A stretch of 8,973 bases of DNA from Candidatus Microgenomates bacterium (GTDB taxonomy: Bacteria; Patescibacteriota; Microgenomatia; JAADGY01), in assembly GCA_015486555.1 (NCBI GenBank), contig WFRL01000052.1, forward strand, positions 1 through 8,973, written 5' to 3'. This document shows positions 1 through 6,440 of this stretch, piece by piece. Numbering within the stretch: position 1 is the first letter of the stretch; each line of letters starts with the position of its first letter. Both the position numbers and the translations under genes were made by a program. The notes below the pieces were generated by a model, which saw only the letters and a program-made list of their open reading frames with translations, was not told the DNA's origin and made no database searches.

Positions 1-50
1 GAGCGGAGCGAGCGCAAAGGTATTGGCACCCAAACTTAAGTTAACTCTCA

Positions 51-64
51 TGCGCCTTCGGCTA
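51..64 (+). repeat. 14-bp inverted repeat, left copy
   Basis: TGCGCCTTCGGCTA here is the exact reverse complement of 8726-8739. The core GCCTTCGGC can fold on itself as a 3-bp stem. The two copies lie in the two non-coding flanks, about 8.66 kb apart, and bracket all the genes of the window. A shared dispersed repeat family is the simplest reading. Confidence 0.5.
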
Positions 65-102
65 GATCCTTCACTTCGCCTGACGGCTCGTTCAGGATGA
101 CG
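65..102. repeat. REP-like imperfect palindrome
   Basis: The outer arms ATCCT (66-70) and AGGAT (94-98) are perfect complements. An inner GCC/GGC pair (78-80 with 85-87) closes a four-base loop, and there are mismatches between the two stems. The GATCCTTC...TTCAGGATGACG layout matches a family of dispersed intergenic palindromes often seen in metagenome-derived bacterial genomes. I infer a REP/MITE-like element. A single copy in this window cannot prove dispersal. Confidence 0.45.
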
Positions 103-177
103 TGGAGAGAGGAAGGTTCCTTTTCAATCCGATTTTTGATTGGGTAAGACTTAACCTAGTTCCAATAACGAACTAAG

Positions 178-186
178 TGTTATCAT
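178..186 (+). promoter_or_regulatory. Candidate extended -10 for ybeY-dnaX, possibly leaderless
   Basis: TGTTATCAT fits the extended -10 form TGNTATNNT and lies directly against the ATG at 187. Initiation about 7 nt downstream would fall at the second in-frame ATG (193), giving a leaderless message. No convincing -35 was found, and no Shine-Dalgarno precedes either ATG. This is an inference from spacing. Confidence 0.35.
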
Positions 187-594
187 ATGTATATGCTCCA
201 GTTGAAGGTAGAAATTAATATCCGTTCCGGTTACTTAGTAGACCGAAAGAAACTCCGCCAGGCTTTAATGAATGAACTCCAGCAATGGATCGAGGAAGGT
301 AGTTACTTAGTTTCCATCTTGATTGCTGGAAACAGGCTAATGAAGCAACTAGAAAAGAAGTATTTCCAAAAAGACAAAACAACTGATGTCCTCTCTTTTC
401 CTCTTCTGGAAAGTAAAAACCCTAAAGTTGCTTTTCCTTTCCTGCCTGACCAGCCCCAAAACTTAGGGGAGATAATTATCTCTTATCCTCAGGCTCAATT
501 GCAAGCCGCTCAAAAACATGTTCTAATAGATGAAGAAATCTGCCATTTAGCCCAGCATGGGCTGCGCCATTTACTTGGTATTAATCATAACTAA
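187..594 (+). CDS. ybeY: YbeY endoribonuclease, rRNA maturation factor
   Basis: YbeY is a metal-dependent single-strand endoribonuclease that takes part in 16S rRNA 3'-end maturation and ribosome quality control in the cytoplasm. The diagnostic zinc motif HxxxHxxxxxH is present as H124, H128 and H134 within HGLRHLLGINH. The family blocks TDVLSFP (66-72) and LGEIIIS (93-99) are also present. At 135 residues it is short: the chain ends one residue after the third metal ligand, without the acidic helical tail usual in longer homologues. Where most homologues have Arg after the Tyr of the YRxKD segment, this one has Phe60. Two in-frame ATGs (187 and 193) compete, with no Shine-Dalgarno before either. 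The -10-like sequence at 181-186 favours 193, but the longer frame is listed. It lies 2 nt ahead of dnaX and is probably cotranscribed and translationally coupled with it. Confidence 0.9.
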   Translation: MYMLQLKVEINIRSGYLVDRKKLRQALMNELQQWIEEGSYLVSILIAGNRLMKQLEKKYFQKDKTTDVLSFPLLESKNPKVAFPFLPDQPQNLGEIIISYPQAQLQAAQKHVLIDEEICHLAQHGLRHLLGINHN

Positions 595-596
595 AG

Positions 597-2048
597 ATGA
601 ACTGGTATCTAAAGTATCGACCAAAAAACATTAAAGAACTAGGTTTAACTAGCGTCCGCCAAACACTGGCTAAACTCCTAGCCGGACCAGAATTTCCCCA
701 TGCTTTTCTTCTTGCCGGTCCTCGAGGCCTAGGTAAAACAAGCACTGCCCGAATTATTGCCCAATATGTTAACTGCCAAACACCCCAAGAAGTTGGAGTA
801 CCCTGCGGCCAGTGTCCTTCTTGTCAGCTCTTTAAACAAAAAACCGTTATCGACGTTATTGAAATGGATGCTGCTTCCAACCGGAGTGTCGATGACATCC
901 GCCAGTTACGTTCGGCGGTTGGCTTAGCCCCTTCCCAGCTAAAGTACAAAGTTTACATTATAGATGAAGCTCATATGTTGACCCGAGAGGCTTTTAATGC
1001 CCTTCTAAAAACGCTAGAAGAACCACCTTCTCATGTAATCTTTATCCTAGCAACTACTGAAATTCAAAAGGTACCTGAAACTATAAAATCCCGTTGCCAG
1101 ATTATTGAGTATCATCTAGCGACCTTAGAAGAACTTACTCAAACCTTAAAACAAGTGGCCAAAACAGAGAAACTTGAAGTTACAGGTAAAGAGTTGAAGT
1201 TAATAGCTGCCCGTGCTCGAGGCAGCTTCCGTGATGCTATAAAAATAATGGAGCGGTTAGCTGAGAAAAATAAACTCAATTCCCAACTTCTTAACCAACT
1301 AGCTCAAACAGATAACTTTATAGACCAACTTTCCACCGCTTTAAGGGATAGAAATATCCCCCAAAGCATTAGCCTTCTTGACAAACTCAACGGAACTTCC
1401 TATCCGGCGAGGGATTTAATCTATCAGTTAGAAGATCGCTTTAACCAACTTTTGTCAACCTACCAGCAGTTTTCTCCAAAAGAACTAGATTACTATCAAC
1501 AACTGGTCCGTATCCTTTTAGAAGCCAGCACTAACTTTAGTGAACCTATCTCAACCTATCTCAGTCTCAAGGCTGCCCTTCTCAACTTAGATGAAGGAAA
1601 ATCCTTCCCCAGTCAGATACCTCAAGAAAATAAGAAAGAAATGAAGATCCCTTCTTCAATTAAACCATCTCTTAAATCTAAAGAGGAGAAAAAGAATGTC
1701 AATCCTCATTTTACTCTCCAGGGGGTTAAAAAGGCTTGGCCTAAACTAGCCAAAAGCTCGCTTGAACTTAATCATGGTTTAAAGAATATCCTCGAAGCAG
1801 CCGAGCTTACAAGTGTTGAGGGTAATATCCTTTATCTCTCTGTGGCTTACTCCTTTCAAAGAGATTTACTAGAAAAAAGCCACATCCGCCAGTGGCTGGA
1901 AAAAAAATTGAGTCAACTACTCAATCAAAAACAAGTAGGTTTAATAATCAGCGTTGATACTAGCTTAAGGAACAAACAAGCAAGAACCGTCTCAAAAACT
2001 AGAACTTCAGCATCGAGAGACAGTCGATTGGACATCTTAATGTCTTAA
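597..2048 (+). CDS. dnaX: DNA polymerase III subunit gamma/tau (clamp-loader ATPase)
   Basis: This is the AAA+ motor subunit of the replicative clamp loader, which opens and loads the beta clamp. Visible motifs in order are Walker A GPRGLGKTS (41-49), a zinc module with C60, C70, C73 and C76, Walker B IIDEAH (121-126), sensor 1 ATTE (152-155), the SRC arginine-finger motif (165-167) and sensor 2 GSFRDA (209-214). The helical lid follows, then a collar domain to about residue 330. A lysine-rich linker (about 340-370) leads to a small C-terminal domain (about 373-460) of the kind found at the end of bacterial gamma/tau chains. At 483 residues it is shorter than the E. coli (643) and B. subtilis (about 560) proteins. 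No Shine-Dalgarno precedes the ATG, so coupling to ybeY is likely. It ends 4 nt into the convergent gene at 2045, with no terminator between them. In most bacteria dnaX sits next to ebfC and recR; here those lie about 5.6 kb away on the other strand. Confidence 0.97.
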   Translation: MNWYLKYRPKNIKELGLTSVRQTLAKLLAGPEFPHAFLLAGPRGLGKTSTARIIAQYVNCQTPQEVGVPCGQCPSCQLFKQKTVIDVIEMDAASNRSVDDIRQLRSAVGLAPSQLKYKVYIIDEAHMLTREAFNALLKTLEEPPSHVIFILATTEIQKVPETIKSRCQIIEYHLATLEELTQTLKQVAKTEKLEVTGKELKLIAARARGSFRDAIKIMERLAEKNKLNSQLLNQLAQTDNFIDQLSTALRDRNIPQSISLLDKLNGTSYPARDLIYQLEDRFNQLLSTYQQFSPKELDYYQQLVRILLEASTNFSEPISTYLSLKAALLNLDEGKSFPSQIPQENKKEMKIPSSIKPSLKSKEEKKNVNPHFTLQGVKKAWPKLAKSSLELNHGLKNILEAAELTSVEGNILYLSVAYSFQRDLLEKSHIRQWLEKKLSQLLNQKQVGLIISVDTSLRNKQARTVSKTRTSASRDSRLDILMS

Positions 2049-3196
2049 TTCTTCTTCTTTTTAGTTTTCTTTTGGGGTTTCTCGTTTTTAGCTGCTGCTA
2101 ACAACTTAAGGTGGCCCTTTTTAACCAAATCCATTAATAACTGAAGACTTTGTTTTTCACTCTCAGCTAAAAACAGACGGCGATGTAGTTCCATCTCCTC
2201 TCTAACTATCTGGCGAACATCTAATAAAAACTGAGCATAAGTTGGCGAACTAGACCCTTGATTCTGGAGAATGTTCCCTATTGTTTTATCTTCTCCCCTA
2301 GTCAGAGGCGAGGGGGAGCGGTGAATTTTTTCTTCGAGATAACGGTAAATAAGACCAGCTGCTCCCTTGAAGATGAATTTAAAAGAAATACCTAAGATTA
2401 AGAAGAAAAGAATAATATAACCTAAGTATCTAATAATAGAAATAAAAGGAAACCAAAAAATTGTTCTCCTTAAGACTAAAGTTTTCTCAGCTGCTTTTAT
2501 CTGAAAAAGGAAGGTAACCGGCCCTAGGACACCACTTGGCAAACTCAGGTCTTGAGATATTTTAGCAGTAGTCTGAGGAGGGATTTTTTTATCAAGAGTA
2601 AATTCCTCAACCTTAGCTAAGCCAAACCACCACTTATTTTTATACCTAACTTGAACATCTATACTTTTTAAGCTTAACTGACCATCATTAGCCAAATGGA
2701 ATCTTAGTTTTACCCCCTCTCGTCCTGGCTTGAGCTGAAGGTTAGTTACTTGGAAATCAGGCTGGAGATTTTTACCCACTACTAAATCAAGGGGTGTTTT
2801 GGCCAGTAGAAGACCTTTCTTATTCTCAGCTTTCAACTCTAAAACATATTCTCTTTCTCTTACTTCGGGTTTTATTTTTAGTTTGAGTTGGAGTTCTTGC
2901 CGACCATTAGGCAGCAGCTCAAACGGTAGCCAATCTGACTTAATTATCCCTTTATCTTCAATCCCTATCCTACCTTTAACAGAAGAAGGGGTTAAGTTAA
3001 CCATTGTTAAATCTATTTTCAACTGCTGACCGGGGGCTGTTTTATACCAAAACCAGTCTTTCTTAGTGGATCCTTGGCCAAAAAAAGTGGGAATTATTTT
3101 AACTATTTCTCCCTGAGCAGCGACTTGGTGAGGGTAATAAAGAAAAGAAAGTATTCCTCCTATGAGAACAAAAACAACTAACAACCAACGCTTCAT
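2045..3196 (-). CDS. Membrane-anchored Ig-like surface protein with cytoplasmic tail
   Basis: This is an exported protein of 383 residues, with no name I can assign. An N-terminal signal segment (about 1-27) precedes two beta-rich, Ig-like stretches. The first (about 30-140) has DUF916-like features (APGQQLKIDLTMVNLTP). The second (about 145-240) has the pattern of an alternating-strand domain with NDG at the turn. A transmembrane helix (about 251-276) follows, then a cytoplasmic region of over 100 residues that contains a charged helix (about 322-368) and ends in KKTKKKKN. The order resembles the WxL-interacting proteins of Firmicutes, but the long inside tail is unusual for them. Residues 293-303 (RSPSPLTRGED) are encoded by a palindromic DNA element. 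The gene starts 5 nt after the DUF916 gene. Its upstream AGAGGT is 16 nt from the ATG, too far to be a normal Shine-Dalgarno, so translational coupling is likely. Its 3' end overlaps dnaX by 4 nt. Confidence 0.7.
   Translation of the reverse strand: MKRWLLVVFVLIGGILSFLYYPHQVAAQGEIVKIIPTFFGQGSTKKDWFWYKTAPGQQLKIDLTMVNLTPSSVKGRIGIEDKGIIKSDWLPFELLPNGRQELQLKLKIKPEVREREYVLELKAENKKGLLLAKTPLDLVVGKNLQPDFQVTNLQLKPGREGVKLRFHLANDGQLSLKSIDVQVRYKNKWWFGLAKVEEFTLDKKIPPQTTAKISQDLSLPSGVLGPVTFLFQIKAAEKTLVLRRTIFWFPFISIIRYLGYIILFFLILGISFKFIFKGAAGLIYRYLEEKIHRSPSPLTRGEDKTIGNILQNQGSSSPTYAQFLLDVRQIVREEMELHRRLFLAESEKQSLQLLMDLVKKGHLKLLAAAKNEKPQKKTKKKKN
2288..2320 (-). repeat. Palindromic REP-like element inside a coding frame
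   Basis: CTCCCC (2293-2298) and GGGGAG (2313-2318) form a 6-bp stem, extended by one T-G wobble, around a loop of about 12 nt. It is GC-rich in an AT-rich gene and encodes RSPSPLTRGED in the cytoplasmic linker just after the membrane helix. Peptides of the type SPSPLTRGE are a familiar by-product of dispersed GC-rich palindromes being read as protein. I infer an in-frame insertion of such an element. Confidence 0.45.
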
Positions 3197-3201
3197 TCTA
3201 A

Positions 3202-4158
3202 TTATCTTTTTACCTCTTTACCTACCACTAAGAAAGCTACTCCCATCAAGGCCACAACCGCGACCGAACCAGCAATGAACTTAGCCTTCTTACTAATATA
3301 GAAAATACGAGCTTCCTTAGTGATGAAATGATTATCATCCTTAGCATACCTTACTTTAGCTCGGACGACGAAGGATCCAAACAAAGGAATCTTTGTCCAA
3401 CTAACAGGAACTTTAGTGGAACTGTCAGGAAAGATGGTCCCTAATGATAACTCCCGTTTAGCTACAACCTGACCGTTGAGGTTATTAATTAACTCCACCG
3501 CAGCCAAGGGGTCAAGATGAACATCTCCTTTATTCTCTAACTCAAAAGTTAACCTCAACTGATCGGGGGAGGTTTTATTCCCCCCTAGGTAAGCAACCTT
3601 AAAACTCTTAACACTTAACTCTTTCTTTAGCTCGCCAGGGACAGTTTCATAAATTCGCAGACCAATTCGTGTCTTAATCTTTAAAGGACCAGTCGACTTT
3701 AATTGGCCTAAGCGCTCAGCAATAACTCCTCCCATATGATCCCCAACTTCAGCATTTCGAGGTACGCTAATAGTAAACTCAACCACCTTTTTACCCTTTG
3801 GGGGGACTACTACTTTATTAGTCGATAACTTTACCCAAGCCCCAACACCTTCTCGTTTCGCTTCCTCCCCTTTGAGGGCAAAGGAACCATCCTTAGTAGT
3901 GGTAGCGTCAACCGGGTAAAGCTTAACAGCAACTGGCTTGCTACTTTTATTAACTACTACAAAAGCATCTCTCTTCGTCTCCCCAGCCACTAAGTTATAG
4001 ATTAACCAGGCCTGAGAATAAGGAATTTTTGGATTAGGATGGGCCGGAAAAAGACCAATACTTCCACTCTCCGCAGCCAATATTCCCCGTGGGGAAACAA
4101 GGCAAAAAAGGGAAAAAATAAAGATAAAAGGCAAAAACCATTGTTGCCAGTGTTTCAT
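3202..4158 (-). CDS. DUF916-family WxL-interacting surface protein
   Basis: This is a cell-envelope protein expected to bind peptidoglycan and partner WxL proteins. It has a signal peptide (about 1-29, cleavage near ILAAES). A DUF916 domain follows (about 33-150), with recognisable landmarks: DAFVVVNKSSKPVAVKLYPVDA (64-85, shortened here to its key residues D64, N70 and D84), GAWVKLS (106-112) and VPRNAEVGDHMGGVIAE (132-148). A second beta domain (about 175-288) corresponds to the second Ig-like domain of WxL-interacting proteins. A C-terminal membrane helix (about 293-313) ends in KEVKR. At 318 residues it is near the family's usual 320-360. GGAGG lies 4 nt before the ATG, and a promoter-like TTGACT-N17-TATCTT precedes it, so it can be expressed apart from the gene upstream. 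It sits between a WxL-like gene and another anchored Ig-like gene, the normal context for the family. The family assignment is firm; the partner is inferred. Confidence 0.88.
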   Translation of the reverse strand: MKHWQQWFLPFIFIFSLFCLVSPRGILAAESGSIGLFPAHPNPKIPYSQAWLIYNLVAGETKRDAFVVVNKSSKPVAVKLYPVDATTTKDGSFALKGEEAKREGVGAWVKLSTNKVVVPPKGKKVVEFTISVPRNAEVGDHMGGVIAERLGQLKSTGPLKIKTRIGLRIYETVPGELKKELSVKSFKVAYLGGNKTSPDQLRLTFELENKGDVHLDPLAAVELINNLNGQVVAKRELSLGTIFPDSSTKVPVSWTKIPLFGSFVVRAKVRYAKDDNHFITKEARIFYISKKAKFIAGSVAVVALMGVAFLVVGKEVKR

Positions 4159-4190
4159 TCAACCTCCAAATAACTAAACAACATACTCTT

Positions 4191-4219
4191 AAGATAAAGA
4201 GAAAAAGGGAAAAAGTCAA
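4191..4219 (-). promoter_or_regulatory. Candidate promoter for the DUF916 gene pair
   Basis: On the minus strand TTGACT (4214-4219) is followed after exactly 17 nt by TATCTT (4191-4196). These match the sigma-70 consensus at 5 of 6 and 4 of 6 positions. The site fills the 63-nt gap after the large WxL-like gene. Transcription would begin about 26-27 nt before the ATG at 4158, leaving room for the GGAGG site. Confidence 0.5.
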
Positions 4220-4221
4220 TG

Positions 4222-5730
4222 CTACTGAATGGTAAAAACTATTTTCCCCTGGTAATCACCGGCCGGGGTATTCGCTGGCACCTGGAGTTCTAAGAAGATA
4301 TTTTGAGTGTAAACTCCGCAGCCATGGCCGGGATCAGCCTTGCTTATCAGAACTTCCTTCCCAGCTGAGGGAACAATTGCTTCATCTCCCGGTTGAACTC
4401 CTTCTTCTTCATACCTCTCAAGAGGTTTTGGTCGAGTGGGCTTCAGCCGTAGATGATCAGCAACAGGGATAAAATGATCCGCCTGGGGAGAATAAAGATC
4501 ACTAAAACGGGCAGTTACCGACCAACCTGGGCAGCTAGGTCGAGTGTCAGTAATAAGTAATCCTTTTCCTTCTTTTGACCCAGCTAACCAGTTAGAAACC
4601 CGAGTGTCAAAAGTAGAAACAACAAAAGAAGGAAAATGAAGCTGGGGCACCGTTTTCAAACCTAAAAAACCCTGAGGTAGGTCACGAACTAGGTCTTTTA
4701 CTTCCTTCTCAATCTGGAGACCTGCCAAATCTTCCCATTGGAGCCTAAGCTTGTATATCCCATTTTCCAAGCCACTTAGATTCCATTTAAAGAACTTCCC
4801 CTGATAATCTTCATTCTCTCGAGAAAAATTAAACTCCAAAGGGACCCAAGAGTCTTCCGCCCTTTGATACCAAGCTTGTAAATGGCCTGTTAAATAAGAA
4901 CTTAATTTCCCCCGCACCTCCAGTTCCGATCCATTTATCTCTTCAGCCGCCCTGGGTTGTTGTATTTCTAATTCCTCTTTTCGGTTATCTATAAAAACTG
5001 GAAGAACTAAAACTTTTCTAGTGGTAGGATAAAAAAGGCTAATTAATAAGGAATACCAATCTGTTTTAGTTTCAGCTGCCAACTGAAAACTTAGAGTGCT
5101 TTCTTTCTTCACCTTATCAAACTGATAAACAAAATGAGATATAGGGAAGTTTCTTCTAAACTCATCTATCAGATCTACCCTAACTTTTGAGGCCTTTTTT
5201 TTATCTTGCCAACTAAGAAGAAACTGGGCTTGCGGATGAAAACAAAGTCGGGATAAATCGGGGAAAATACTCCTTTCTTGAGAAGAAATAATTAGTGTTC
5301 GAAAGAAAAAAATCTTACCAGCCCTTGACCGACGACTCCAAGGACGTATCTCTACTTCTAATAAAAGATAACTAAGTTTCTTCTTTAACTTCACCTTAGC
5401 TTGGTATCTATATTCCTTTCCTTCCTTAGACAAAGGTTTAAATCCCCCCCCCTGATACAACCTACCATCAGGATAAAAGAGCCTCCACTGCCCCACTCTT
5501 AAAACCCTATAGTGGGGAGTTCTAAAAGTAAAAGTAAGAAAGTCCTCTTTTTGAGCTTCAATAAAGAAAGGCGACTGGGAAGAAGCTGAGGTTTGAACTT
5601 TCAATTCATTCTCACTTTGAGGAAAATAATAAACTCCTGGTTGACAACTTTCAACTCTGGCCTCAACTGAGACTGGTAGAAAAAAGAAAAAAAAGAAAAG
5701 AGAAGATAATCTAATCAAAAGCTTTCTCAT
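4222..5730 (-). CDS. Large exported protein with C-terminal WxL-like domain
   Basis: This is an exported 502-residue protein. The signal peptide (about 1-24) has a run of six Phe in its core. About 330 residues of beta-rich, probably Ig-like domains follow (roughly 35-150, 155-250 and 265-345). The last of these has the WNLSGLENGIYKLRLQW pattern (315-331) of extracellular repeat domains. The C-terminal domain (about 360-502) resembles WxL domains: TDTR (394-397), PGWSVTARFSDL (401-412), and a closing strand after VPANTPAGDY (484-493). The same words occur in the secreted protein at 5814-6440. The second Trp of the WxL pair is absent (VFTI in place of TWTL). C400 and C471 lie next to the two motifs and could form a disulfide; the small paralogue lacks both. 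There is no membrane anchor, so attachment would be non-covalent. TATAAT lies 5 nt before the ATG and there is no Shine-Dalgarno, so a leaderless message is possible. A terminator separates it from the gene upstream. Confidence 0.75.
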   Translation of the reverse strand: MRKLLIRLSSLFFFFFFLPVSVEARVESCQPGVYYFPQSENELKVQTSASSQSPFFIEAQKEDFLTFTFRTPHYRVLRVGQWRLFYPDGRLYQGGGFKPLSKEGKEYRYQAKVKLKKKLSYLLLEVEIRPWSRRSRAGKIFFFRTLIISSQERSIFPDLSRLCFHPQAQFLLSWQDKKKASKVRVDLIDEFRRNFPISHFVYQFDKVKKESTLSFQLAAETKTDWYSLLISLFYPTTRKVLVLPVFIDNRKEELEIQQPRAAEEINGSELEVRGKLSSYLTGHLQAWYQRAEDSWVPLEFNFSRENEDYQGKFFKWNLSGLENGIYKLRLQWEDLAGLQIEKEVKDLVRDLPQGFLGLKTVPQLHFPSFVVSTFDTRVSNWLAGSKEGKGLLITDTRPSCPGWSVTARFSDLYSPQADHFIPVADHLRLKPTRPKPLERYEEEGVQPGDEAIVPSAGKEVLISKADPGHGCGVYTQNIFLELQVPANTPAGDYQGKIVFTIQ

Positions 5731-5735
5731 AGTCT

Positions 5736-5741
5736 ATTATA
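5736..5741 (-). promoter_or_regulatory. Perfect -10 box 5 nt before the start codon
   Basis: TATAAT on the minus strand is separated from the ATG at 5730 by AGACT only. Initiation at the usual distance would give a leaderless transcript starting at or within a base or two of the ATG. The expected -35 position falls in the terminator hairpin and shows no good match, so promoter strength is uncertain. Confidence 0.45.
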
Positions 5742-5756
5742 TCTTGGAAGTTTAAT

Positions 5757-5789
5757 AAAAAGAGCCCGCTAGATAGCGGGCTCTTTTTT
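5757..5789 (-). terminator. Rho-independent terminator between the two WxL-like genes
   Basis: A perfect 14-bp stem (5757-5770 with 5775-5788) closes a four-base AGAT loop. The GC core AGCCCGCT/AGCGGGCT is bounded by A and T tracts on both sides, so it can act in either direction. It begins 25 nt after the stop codon of the small WxL-like gene. On the minus strand it would end or reduce transcription before the large WxL-like gene. Confidence 0.9.
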
Positions 5790-5813
5790 AACTGTCCTTT
5801 CCCTAAAGAAAAG

Positions 5814-6440
5814 TTAAGAAACAGTTATGGTTACGGTACTTGAATAATCACCTGCTGGGGTATTAGCCGGAACGACTAATGAAAGTCCCAGATCAGCCTT
5901 AAAACGGTCAATACCATGACCCTTTGCGGCTGAAAGCCAGGTGAAGGAATCAGAAGTACCATCATCATCAGAATCAGCCAAGGTAACAGCTGAACCCAAA
6001 GTAGCATCTTCACTACCTACATTCACCTGCTGGCTATTTCGGTACTCTCTCAAATTTTGAGGGGTAACCGTAAAGTTGGTTACATCAATAGTACCTTTAT
6101 CACTGGTCATGTCAGTAAAAGTAGCTACAGCTGACCAACCAGGTTCATCAGTGGTGTTATAACCTCGGGCCTCATCAACAGTGTAATCAGAGGCTGTCCC
6201 AGGCACTATTTGGTTAGTGGTACTGGTAATGATGCTACCTAAGTCAACATCGACTGGAGCATTTTGGGTTAGTAAACCACCATTAGCGACAAGGCTAATT
6301 TTGGTAGTACTATCACCTCCTAAGGCACTATCACCACCTGTTTGGCCCATATCAGCGGCCATCACTGGTCCAACTACCCCTAACACCAGCATTAATGCAG
6401 AAGTAAGGGCAGCTGCCTTTTTAAGCAGACTCCTGCGCAT
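5814..6440 (-). CDS. Small secreted WxL-like surface protein
   Basis: This is an exported 208-residue protein, probably an abundant cell-surface component. It has a textbook signal peptide (MRRSLLKK basic start, hydrophobic core, VMAAD cleavage near residue 29). The rest is acidic and rich in Thr, Ser, Asp and Gly. PGWSAVATFTDM (100-111) and VPANTPAGDY (190-199) match the large protein at 4222-5730 and correspond to the two conserved blocks of WxL domains. The second Trp is replaced (TITV for TWTL). D156-x-D158-x-D160-G-x-x-D164 is a calcium-loop-like motif. There are no Cys residues and no membrane anchor. The ATG is preceded by AGGAGGTGA with a 6-nt gap, which pairs fully with the 16S anti-Shine-Dalgarno, suggesting strong translation. 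It overlaps the upstream gene by 20 nt, and a terminator follows. The WxL relationship is by motif and context and needs profile confirmation. Confidence 0.82.
   Translation of the reverse strand: MRRSLLKKAAALTSALMLVLGVVGPVMAADMGQTGGDSALGGDSTTKISLVANGGLLTQNAPVDVDLGSIITSTTNQIVPGTASDYTVDEARGYNTTDEPGWSAVATFTDMTSDKGTIDVTNFTVTPQNLREYRNSQQVNVGSEDATLGSAVTLADSDDDGTSDSFTWLSAAKGHGIDRFKADLGLSLVVPANTPAGDYSSTVTITVS

Larger units (their letters stand above)
1..186. other. Non-coding left flank with repeats and ybeY upstream region
   Basis: I see no gene and no RNA gene here. The first 15 bases are GAGCG-like iterations. Positions 51-64 carry a 14-base word that recurs inverted at 8726-8739, and 65-102 hold a REP-like imperfect palindrome. 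The last bases before ybeY contain an extended -10-like sequence. The segment resembles the repeat-rich spacers of candidate-phylum genomes. That resemblance comes from memory of such sequences, not from a search. Confidence 0.5.

Noticed and set aside
1871..1907. A-rich slippery runs near the end of dnaX that could give a frameshifted gamma form
   Set aside because: AAAAAAG at 1872-1878 is in the wrong phase for a -1 slip. The A run at 1900-1907 is in phase but so close to the stop that it would not separate gamma from tau.
2799..3029. Open frame of 76 codons on the plus strand
   Set aside because: It lies wholly antisense inside the anchored Ig-like gene.
4034..4219. Open frame of 61 codons on the minus strand
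   Set aside because: It overlaps the signal-peptide end of the DUF916 gene in another frame, and that gene has a clear Shine-Dalgarno and domain match.
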